From a virus, in IMG/VR virus record IMGVR_UViG_3300025759_000063, positions 48,202-112,201 of that record: a stretch of DNA of 64,000 nt; one strand, written 5' to 3'. How positions within the stretch are numbered: the stretch's first letter is position 1; each line of letters opens with the position of its first letter. Below the pieces are notes generated by a model. The model made no database searches. It had not been told where the DNA came from and saw only the letters and a program-made list of their open reading frames with translations. This document shows, one piece after another, positions 26,596 through 34,255 of this stretch. The position numbers and the translations under genes are program-made.

Positions 26596-27087
26596 TCAAG
26601 CATGTATGATTTCATCTGTTAACAAACGCTCACCTAATACTCTCTTCATTAACTCCAAGGATATTTGTTGAGGACGTTCTTTCCATCCATACCAACGACT
26701 CTTCTTTCCTTGTTCATGTGGTGGTAATTTTCCTACGGAAAAGTACTGCTCCGCAGTACAGTCATAAATTTTATCTCCATTCTGTACCCACCAGTGCTTT
26801 TCTCCTCTATAATCTTCAGCACTCATTGGGTATAGTAAATCAGTATTCATCAGATAAACTAATGCTTGACTTGAATGATAGCAGTGACCATAACAACGAT
26901 TAAACTTTATATCATCAGGATACATTAAAGACTTTCTACCTTTAAGTAAATCTGGTGATAGATTCTTGCGAATCAAACCTATCACCAAACACATATTCTT
27001 TTCGGTATATTCAAAGGGTTCAAAAGTCAATCTTCGAGTCTGAAATATCTCCTTATCTTTATATCTGTGTCTCTCTATAATCTTCAT
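26596..27087 (-). CDS. Cys-His-Asp protein, possible papain/transglutaminase-fold (163 aa)
   Basis: 163 residues. RCYGHCYHSSQALVYLM (Cys, about 66-82) followed by GEKHWWVQNG (His, about 94-103) and IYDCTAEQYF (Asp, about 105-114) gives the Cys...His...Asp order and spacing of papain-like or transglutaminase-like folds. A hydrolase/protease or a peptide-binding role is inferred. The gene has its own near-consensus sigma70 promoter, so it is early. No homology to a named family is certain. Confidence 0.7.
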   Translation of the reverse strand: MKIIERHRYKDKEIFQTRRLTFEPFEYTEKNMCLVIGLIRKNLSPDLLKGRKSLMYPDDIKFNRCYGHCYHSSQALVYLMNTDLLYPMSAEDYRGEKHWWVQNGDKIYDCTAEQYFSVGKLPPHEQGKKSRWYGWKERPQQISLELMKRVLGERLLTDEIIHA

Positions 27088-27126
27088 ATAATCTTAGCTA
27101 TAATTAACCTGAACCCTAACAAAGGT

Positions 27127-27155
27127 ATTCTACAGAGAAATTAGATGCTTGTCAA
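27127..27155 (-). promoter_or_regulatory. Sigma70 promoter
   Basis: Minus strand TTGACA (27150-27155), 17-bp spacer, TAGAAT (27127-27132), 40 nt upstream of the Cys-His-Asp gene. It lies in a 197-bp gap in which I see nothing else. Confidence 0.8.
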
Positions 27156-27284
27156 GCCATTGATTTTGATGTAGAATGTTGTTACGGATTTATCAGGCAG
27201 CAAAGATGTTTACGAATTCTTCTGGAAGATTGTATTATTCTCAATTTAGTAAGAATCTTTGTTTACAATATATTCTATAAAAAT

Positions 27285-27686
27285 TTAAAGAATGTTATGA
27301 ATTTCTGAAATTCCTTCATTTCTTTTTGCTTCTGCTTCAATTCTTTTTGCTTCTGCAGTAGATTCATCTCCAGAAAATTCTGCTTGGAAAGATTCTTCGA
27401 TAAGAGAATCATGCTGATCAAAATAAGTCTTTATACTAGAAAATTGGTCAAATGTAATTTTTTGAACTGCTTTTTTTCCACTATTTCCATCAATGATATC
27501 TGTAATAGTTACATTATCAGGAACTTCGGATAAACAAATATCAATTCCACTAGAGTCCTGTGCCCAAATTTTTACATCTAGACCTGGATATTCTAATACG
27601 GGATGTGTTTTTGCTTTTGCGCTATTTGTTTCGCAAAGGTAGTTTCTAGAATCGCATTCTACCCAGTAGTGCTTAATGTATTGCAT
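27285..27686 (-). CDS. Probable virion-associated protein (133 aa)
   Basis: 133 residues: MQYIKHYWVECDSRNYLCET, a beta-rich centre and a helical Glu/Ala/Lys end (AEAKRIEAEAKRNEGI). The small Trp/Tyr-rich N-terminus and late promoter (22 nt upstream) suggest a late virion or chaperone protein of the fibre region; function unknown. Confidence 0.7.
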   Translation of the reverse strand: MQYIKHYWVECDSRNYLCETNSAKAKTHPVLEYPGLDVKIWAQDSSGIDICLSEVPDNVTITDIIDGNSGKKAVQKITFDQFSSIKTYFDQHDSLIEESFQAEFSGDESTAEAKRIEAEAKRNEGISEIHNIL

Positions 27687-27707
27687 TTTTTTCCAGTATT
27701 TTTTAAA

Positions 27708-27715
27708 TATTTATA
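27708..27715 (-). promoter_or_regulatory. Late promoter (TATAAATA)
   Basis: Exact match 22 nt upstream of the 133-aa gene, overlapping the stop region of the oxygenase gene. Confidence 0.8.
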
Positions 27716-28373
27716 TTACATTGATTCCATATTTATGCGACAATTCCTTGTTTATATCATCCATAGAAACAAAACCCTTTATCGTAGACCAAGTTACTAT
27801 AGAATATCTTTTTCCTCTCGTAACTGGTTCTACTCCATGAACGTAAAAATGATTTGATGGGAAACATACCATCATTCCCGGTTCGGGTCTTATTCTAATT
27901 TTTAATTCCGGAAACACAAAATCTCCACCTTCAAAATTGTCATTTAGGAAAAATACGGTAGATATATCTCTATCTGTACTTTTTTTCCATATTTTTTCTC
28001 CTGTGGGGGATACCCAAATACTTTCACCATCCACATGAGGTTTATAATGTCCACCAATACCATATGAAAGTATTTGAGGAAATTCACTAGAATCAATCTC
28101 AATATCATAGAATGGATTTATAATTTGACTTACGCACTTTTTCAGTAGGTCTTCAATTTTTAGATACAAATTTCCTATTGGAACAATTTGAGTATCTCTG
28201 GTATTTTTATTTACGGACCAAGATATTTTTCCTGTTCTATTTGTTTCATGTGGATCAAAAATAGAAAGATCTTCTGATGCTGAAGATTCTATGTGTTGTA
28301 TAAGTTCTTGTAGTCCTTCTTTGTTAATCGCATTTGGTCTAATAAGAACATAAGATAAAGGATTTTCAATCAT
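27711..28373 (-). CDS. 2OG-Fe(II) oxygenase (prolyl-4-hydroxylase type)
   Basis: 220 residues with the full iron/oxoglutarate set: HYKPHVDGES (His113, Asp115), FEGGDFVFPE, and FYVHGVEPVTRGKRYSIVTW (His179, Arg189). This is the prolyl-4-hydroxylase alpha-subunit architecture common in cyanophages, where it hydroxylates protein side chains (often proline) in virion or host proteins. First of several modification genes interleaved with fibre genes; a CTAAATA late-promoter variant precedes it. Confidence 0.92.
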   Translation of the reverse strand: MIENPLSYVLIRPNAINKEGLQELIQHIESSASEDLSIFDPHETNRTGKISWSVNKNTRDTQIVPIGNLYLKIEDLLKKCVSQIINPFYDIEIDSSEFPQILSYGIGGHYKPHVDGESIWVSPTGEKIWKKSTDRDISTVFFLNDNFEGGDFVFPELKIRIRPEPGMMVCFPSNHFYVHGVEPVTRGKRYSIVTWSTIKGFVSMDDINKELSHKYGINVI

Positions 28374-28393
28374 ATTTTTTTTTGTTGTTGCAT

Positions 28394-28400
28394 TATTTAG
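28394..28400 (-). promoter_or_regulatory. Late-promoter variant CTAAATA
   Basis: CTAAATA 20 nt before the oxygenase ATG, part of a ~45-bp block repeated behind each kelch gene. Confidence 0.6.
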
Positions 28401-28424
28401 ATTATGTAATTGAGATTGATGATA

Positions 28425-31247
28425 TTACAAATAAACTGGTGTTGGTGAAATTGTTGTTGACGGAAGACTAGCACTTGATGCAGCAAGATAATATCGTCCT
28501 ATACTTAAATCTGCACCAGGAGCTGCTGCTGTGGTATCAGTGGAATAAGTGACCTTATCCATTGTTGCTCTGGGAGCAGGGACTCTACCACCACCAAAGT
28601 AACCATTAGTATTATTACCTGTTGCAGCAAGAGCACGCCGTGCTAAACTTAAATCTGCACCAGGAACTGCTGCTGCGGTATCAGTGGAATAAGTGACCTT
28701 ATCCATTGTTGCTACTGGACCAGGATTACCACCACCAAAGTAACCATTAGTACTATTACCTGTTGCAGCAAGAAAATAACGTCCTGAACGTAAATTCGCA
28801 CCAGGAGCTGCTGCTGTGGTATCAGTGGAATAAGTGACCTTTTCCATTGTTGATCTTGAAGGCTGCCCACCACCAAAGTAACCATTAGTATTATTACCTG
28901 TTGCAGCAAGAGCATATCTTGCTACAGTTAAATTGGCATTAGTGGGTGATGATATTGTATCTGTGGAATAAGTGACCTTATCCATTGTTGACTTTGAACC
29001 AGGATTACCACCACCAAAGTAACCATTAGTACTATTACCTGTTGCAGCAAGCCAATAGCGTGCTACACTTAAATCCGCACCAGGAACTGCTGCTGTGGTA
29101 TCTGTTGAATAAGTGACCTTATCCATTGTTGCTGTGGTAGGATTACCACCACCAAAGTAACCATTAGTAATATTACCTGTTCCAGCAAGACCATATCTTG
29201 CTACACTTAAATTTGCACCAGGAACTGCTGCTGTGGTATCTGTGGAATAAGTGACCTTATCCATTGTTGCTACTGGACCAGTACTACCACCACCAAAGTA
29301 ACCAGTGTTTGGTGCTGGTGAAATAGAGTCAAAAGTAGAAGATGTTGGAGTTGGTGCTGGAGGTTCTATTACAGGAAGTCCATTTGCCCTAGCACTTGAT
29401 GCAGCAAGACGATATCGTGCTGAACTTAAATTGGCATTAGGAACTGCTGCTGTGGTATCAGTGGAATAAGTGACCTTATCCATTGTTGCTGTGAGAGGAA
29501 AACCGCCACCAAAGTAACCATTAGTACTATTGCCTGTTGCGGCAAGAGCATAGCGTGCTGAACTTAAATTGGCACTAGGAGCTGCTGCTGTGGTATCTGT
29601 CGAATAAGTGACCTTATCAATTGTTGCTGTGACAGTAGGGATTCTACCACCACCAAAGTAACCATTGGTACTATTGCCTGTTGCAGCATGACGATATCGT
29701 ACTACACTTAAATCTGCACCAGGAACTGCTGCTGTGGTATCTGTTGAATAAGTGACCTTATCCATTGTTGCTACTGGACCAGGATTACCACCACCAAAGT
29801 AACCATTGGTACTATTGCCTGTTGCAGCAAGACGATATCGTGCTGAACTTAAATTGGCACTAGGAGCTGCTGCTGTGGTATCTGTTGAATAAGTGACCTT
29901 ATCCATTGTTGCTACTGGACCAGGATTACCACCACCAAAGTAACCATTGGTACTATTGCCTGTTGCAGCAAGAGCATAGCGTGCTAAACTTAAATCTGCA
30001 CCAGGAACTGCTGCTGTGGTATCAGTGGAATAAGTGACCTTATCCATTGTTGACTTTGAACCAGGATCACCACCACCAAAGTAACCATTGGTACTATTAC
30101 CTGTTGCAGCAAGAGCACGCCGTGCTACACTTAAATCTGCACCAGGAACTGCTGCTGTGGTATCTGTTGAATAAGTGACCTTATCCATTGTTGCTGTGGT
30201 AGGAGCACCACCACCAAAGTAACCAGTGTTTGGTGTAGGAAGAGTACCATCAGAAAATCTAGTTGCTGGAGGTTCTATTACAGGAAGACCATTTGCCCTA
30301 GCACTTGATGCAGCAAGAGCATATCTTGCTACACTTAAATCTGCACTAGAAGGAAGTGCTCCTGTGGTATCTGTTGAATAAGTGACCTTATCCATTGTTG
30401 CTGTGGTAGGAAAACCGCCACCAAAGTAACCATTGGTACTATTACCTGTTGCAGAAACATAATATCTTGCTACACTTAAATTTGCACTAGAAGGAAGTGC
30501 TCCTGTGGTATCAGTGGAATAAGTGACCTTATCTACTAATTGTGAGCTAGGAATACCACCACCAAAGTAACCGTTGGTACTGTTGCCTGTTGCAGCAAGA
30601 GCATAGTGTGCTACACTTAAATCTGCACCAGGAACTGCTGCTGTGGTATCAGTGGAATAAGTGACCTTATCCATTGTTGCTGTGGTAGGAGTACCACCAC
30701 CAAAGTAACCATTGGTACTGTTACCTGTAGCAGCAAGATATCTACGTGCTGCACTTAAATTGGCATTAGGAACTGCTGCTGTGGTATCAGTGGAATAAGT
30801 GACCTTATCCATTGTTGATACCCCACCAGGACCACCACCACCAAAGTAACCATTGGTACTATTACCTGTTGCAGCAACACCAAAACGTGCTAAACTTAAA
30901 TCTGCACCAGGAACTGCTGCTGTTGTATCGGTGGAATAAGTGACCTTATCCATTGTTGATTTTGGACCAGGATTACCACCACCAAAGTAACCGTTGGTAC
31001 CATTACCTGTTGCAGCAAGAGCTAAACGTGCTAAACTTAAATTGGCACCAGGAACTGCTGCTGTGGTATCTGTTGAATAAGTGACCTTATCCATTATTGA
31101 TGTGGCAGGAACACCACCACCAAAGTAACCAGTGTTTGGAGAACTTGGGGAAGGTACTATCCAAACTTCATCCAGAGGAACCCATTGATTGGAAAATTTA
31201 AATTTAAATGCTTCTTTAAGGGAAAATATTCCTCTGATGTTGGGCAT
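28425..31247 (-). CDS. Giant kelch-like fibre protein, paralogue 1 (940 aa)
   Basis: A ~35-residue N-terminal anchor (MPNIRGIFSLKEAFKFKF, then PLDEVWIVPSP) is followed by 18 repeats of ~46 residues: GYFGGG, a variable 5-9-residue stretch, MDKVTYSTDTTAAVPGA, LS.AR, a second variable stretch, LAATGNSTN. Repeats are grouped 6+6+6, separated by linkers with ASSARANGLP and a Pro/Ser stretch. The GG doublet and aromatic spacing are those of kelch motifs, so three six-bladed beta-propellers are predicted. Ends in PVYL. A tail fibre or receptor-binding role is inferred from position and repeat design. Confidence 0.8.
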   Translation of the reverse strand: MPNIRGIFSLKEAFKFKFSNQWVPLDEVWIVPSPSSPNTGYFGGGVPATSIMDKVTYSTDTTAAVPGANLSLARLALAATGNGTNGYFGGGNPGPKSTMDKVTYSTDTTAAVPGADLSLARFGVAATGNSTNGYFGGGGPGGVSTMDKVTYSTDTTAAVPNANLSAARRYLAATGNSTNGYFGGGTPTTATMDKVTYSTDTTAAVPGADLSVAHYALAATGNSTNGYFGGGIPSSQLVDKVTYSTDTTGALPSSANLSVARYYVSATGNSTNGYFGGGFPTTATMDKVTYSTDTTGALPSSADLSVARYALAASSARANGLPVIEPPATRFSDGTLPTPNTGYFGGGAPTTATMDKVTYSTDTTAAVPGADLSVARRALAATGNSTNGYFGGGDPGSKSTMDKVTYSTDTTAAVPGADLSLARYALAATGNSTNGYFGGGNPGPVATMDKVTYSTDTTAAAPSANLSSARYRLAATGNSTNGYFGGGNPGPVATMDKVTYSTDTTAAVPGADLSVVRYRHAATGNSTNGYFGGGRIPTVTATIDKVTYSTDTTAAAPSANLSSARYALAATGNSTNGYFGGGFPLTATMDKVTYSTDTTAAVPNANLSSARYRLAASSARANGLPVIEPPAPTPTSSTFDSISPAPNTGYFGGGSTGPVATMDKVTYSTDTTAAVPGANLSVARYGLAGTGNITNGYFGGGNPTTATMDKVTYSTDTTAAVPGADLSVARYWLAATGNSTNGYFGGGNPGSKSTMDKVTYSTDTISSPTNANLTVARYALAATGNNTNGYFGGGQPSRSTMEKVTYSTDTTAAAPGANLRSGRYFLAATGNSTNGYFGGGNPGPVATMDKVTYSTDTAAAVPGADLSLARRALAATGNNTNGYFGGGRVPAPRATMDKVTYSTDTTAAAPGADLSIGRYYLAASSASLPSTTISPTPVYL

Positions 31248-31283
31248 GACTTAAAAATATATTTTTTATAATCTTAATATCAC

Positions 31284-31290
31284 TATTTAG
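31284..31290 (-). promoter_or_regulatory. Late-promoter variant CTAAATA
   Basis: 37 nt before the ATG of kelch paralogue 1, within a block duplicated behind all three kelch genes. Confidence 0.6.
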
Positions 31291-31314
31291 ATTATGTAAT
31301 TGTGATTTGTGATA

Positions 31315-34191
31315 TTACAAATAAACTGGTGCTGGTGAACTTGTTACTGGAAGACCATTTGCCCTAGCACTTGATGCAGCAAGACCATAACGTGCTAAAC
31401 TTAAATCTGCACCAGGAACTGCTGCTGTGGTATCAGTGGAATAAGTGACCTTATCCATTGTTGCTAATGGGCCAGTAAGACCACCACCAAAGTAACCATT
31501 AGTACTGTTTCCTGTTGCAGCAAAAACCCAACGTGCTACACTTAAATCTGCACCAGGAGCTGCTGCTGTTGTATCAGTGGAATAAGTGACCTTATCCATT
31601 GTTGCTACTGGACCAGGAATACCACCACCAAAGTAACCGTTGGTACTATTGCCTGTTGCAGCAAGATAAAATCTTGCTACACTTAAATTGGCACTAGGAG
31701 CTGCTGCTGTGGTATCAGTGGAATAAGTGACCTTATCCATTATTGCTGTGGTAGGAGAACCACCACCAAAGTAACCGTTGGTACTATTGCCTGTTGCAGC
31801 AAGATAAAATCTTGCTACACTTAAATTGGCACTAGAAGGAAGTGCTCCTGTGGTATCTGTCGAATAAGTGACCTTATCCATTATTGCTGTGTTAGGAGAA
31901 CCACCACCAAAGTAACCATTGGTACTATTACCTGTTGCAGCAAGATAAAAGCGTGCTACACTTAAATCTGCACTAGGAACTGCTGCTGTGGTATCTGTTG
32001 AATAAGTGACCTTATCCATTGTTGCTGTGATAGGAGAAGCACCACCACCAAAGTAACCATTGGTACTATTACCTGTTGCTGCGACGCCATAACGTGCTGC
32101 ACTTAAATTGGCACCAGGAGCTGCTGCTGTTGTATCAGTGGAATAAGTGACCTTATCCATTGTTGCTACTGGACCAGGAACACCACCACCAAAGTAACCA
32201 GTGTTTGGTGATTGAGCAGAAAAAGTAGAAGATGTTGGAGTTGGTGCTGGAGGTTCTATTACAGGAAGTCCATTTGCCCTAGCACTTGATGCGCCAAGAT
32301 TTGCGCGGCCAAGACTTAAATTGGCACTAGAAGGAAGTGCTCCTGTGGTATCTGTTGAATAAGTGACCTTATCCGTTGCTGCTGTGGTAGGCTGCCCACC
32401 ACCAAAGTAACCATTGGTACTGTTACCTGTTGCAGCAGGATAAGAACGTGCTACACTTAAATCTGCACCAGGAACTGCTGCTCTGGTATCAGTGGAATAA
32501 GTGACCTTATCCATTGTTGCTGTGGTAGGAAGACCCCCACCAAAGTAACCATTGGTACTATTACCTGTTGCAGCAAGTACACGACGTGCTACACTTAAAT
32601 CTGCACCAGGAACTGCTGCTGTGGTATCTGTCGAATAAGTGACCTTATCCATTGTTGTTACGTCATTGGAAGAAGACCTACCACCACCAAAGTAACCATT
32701 AGTACTATTACCTGTTGCAGCAACACCAAAACGTGCTACACTTAAATCTGCACCAGGAACTGCTGCTGTGGTATCAGTGGAATAAGTGACCTTATCCATT
32801 GTTGATACTGCAGGAAAATCGCCACCACCAAAGTAACCATTGGTACTGTTTCCTGTTGCAGCAACACCATATTTTGCTCCACTTAAATTGGCACTAGAAG
32901 GAAGTGCTGCTGTGGTATCAGTGGAATAAGTGATTTTTTCGATTGATGAAAAACCACTACCACCACCAAAGTAACCATCAGCACCATTACCTGTTGCAGT
33001 AAGACCATTACGTCCTACACTTAAATATGCATTAGGAACTGCTCCTGTGGTATCGTTGGAATAAGTGATCTTATCCACTGTTGTTTTTGGACCAAAGATA
33101 TCACCACTACCAAAGTAACCAGTGTTTGGAGTTGAAAAAATTCCATCAGAAAATCTATTTGGAGGCAAACTTAAAGGTTCTGAAGAAAATGTTCCTGTTG
33201 GAAGTCCATTTGCCCTAGCACTTGATGCAGCAAGAAAACCGCGTGCTACACTTAAATCTGCACCAGGAACTGCTGCTGTGGTATCTGTTGAATAAGTGAC
33301 CTTATCCATTGTTGCTGTGAGAGGAAAACCACCACCACCAAAGTAACCATTGGTACTGTTGCCTGTTGCGCCATAACCATAACGCTCTAAACTTAAATTT
33401 GCACTAGAAGGAAGTGCTCCTGTGGTATCAGTGGAATAAGTGACCTTATCCATTATTGATGCTGATGGACCAGTACCAGCACCAAAGTAACCATTAGTAC
33501 TATTACCTGTTGCAGCAAGACTATGTCGTGCTAGACTTAAATCTGCACCAGGAACTGCTGCTGTGGTATCTGTTGAATAAGTGACCTTATCCATTGTTGA
33601 CCTTGAACCCGGAAGACCACCACCAAAGTAACCATTAGTACTATTACCTGTTGCAGCAAGATTAAAACGTGCCAAACTTAAATCTGCACCAGGAACTGCT
33701 GCTGTGGTATCAGTGGAATAAGTGACCTTATCCATTGTTGCTGTGGTAGAAGGGAGTCTACCACCACCAAAGTAACCATTGGTACTATTACCTGTTGCGC
33801 CATGACTAAAACGTACTGCAGTTAAATTTGCACTAGGTGATCTTAATGTGGTCTCTGTCACATAATTTACCTTATCCATTATTGATACCGCAGAAGGAGT
33901 GCCACCCCCACCAAAGTAACCATTATTATTATTTCCTGTAGCGGCAATATATCTACGACCACCAGTTAAATTTGCACCAGGAACTGCTACTGTGGTATCT
34001 GTTGAATAAGTGACCTTATCCATTGTTGCAGTTACGGCGGGAGTAATACCACCACCAAAATAACCAGTGTTTGGAGTAGAAGTCAAAAATGGTGAGGGTG
34101 ATATCCAAACCTCATCCAGAGGAATACCATTATCAGTAACTTTTAAATTATATATTTTTTTAAATGTAAATATCCCTCTGGTATCAGGCAT
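31315..34191 (-). CDS. Giant kelch-like fibre protein, paralogue 2 (958 aa)
   Basis: Same plan as its neighbours: N-terminal anchor (MPDTRGIFTFKKIYNLKV, PLDEVWISPSP), then 18 kelch-like blades in three groups of six and a C-terminal PVYL. The first two blades of the second group are the most diverged (GYFGSG, VDKITYSNDTTG; IEKITYSTDTTAA), suggesting that blades decay and are replaced. Adjacent blades share near-identical DNA. Predicted three-propeller distal fibre protein. Confidence 0.8.
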   Translation of the reverse strand: MPDTRGIFTFKKIYNLKVTDNGIPLDEVWISPSPFLTSTPNTGYFGGGITPAVTATMDKVTYSTDTTVAVPGANLTGGRRYIAATGNNNNGYFGGGGTPSAVSIMDKVNYVTETTLRSPSANLTAVRFSHGATGNSTNGYFGGGRLPSTTATMDKVTYSTDTTAAVPGADLSLARFNLAATGNSTNGYFGGGLPGSRSTMDKVTYSTDTTAAVPGADLSLARHSLAATGNSTNGYFGAGTGPSASIMDKVTYSTDTTGALPSSANLSLERYGYGATGNSTNGYFGGGGFPLTATMDKVTYSTDTTAAVPGADLSVARGFLAASSARANGLPTGTFSSEPLSLPPNRFSDGIFSTPNTGYFGSGDIFGPKTTVDKITYSNDTTGAVPNAYLSVGRNGLTATGNGADGYFGGGSGFSSIEKITYSTDTTAALPSSANLSGAKYGVAATGNSTNGYFGGGDFPAVSTMDKVTYSTDTTAAVPGADLSVARFGVAATGNSTNGYFGGGRSSSNDVTTMDKVTYSTDTTAAVPGADLSVARRVLAATGNSTNGYFGGGLPTTATMDKVTYSTDTRAAVPGADLSVARSYPAATGNSTNGYFGGGQPTTAATDKVTYSTDTTGALPSSANLSLGRANLGASSARANGLPVIEPPAPTPTSSTFSAQSPNTGYFGGGVPGPVATMDKVTYSTDTTAAAPGANLSAARYGVAATGNSTNGYFGGGASPITATMDKVTYSTDTTAAVPSADLSVARFYLAATGNSTNGYFGGGSPNTAIMDKVTYSTDTTGALPSSANLSVARFYLAATGNSTNGYFGGGSPTTAIMDKVTYSTDTTAAAPSANLSVARFYLAATGNSTNGYFGGGIPGPVATMDKVTYSTDTTAAAPGADLSVARWVFAATGNSTNGYFGGGLTGPLATMDKVTYSTDTTAAVPGADLSLARYGLAASSARANGLPVTSSPAPVYL

Positions 34192-34224
34192 GATTTATTG
34201 ATATTTTTTGATACTTAATATTAT

Positions 34225-34231
34225 TATTTAG
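34225..34231 (-). promoter_or_regulatory. Late-promoter variant CTAAATA
   Basis: 34 nt before the ATG of kelch paralogue 2, in the duplicated intergenic block. Confidence 0.6.
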
Positions 34232-34255
34232 ATTATGTAATTGTGATTTGTGATA

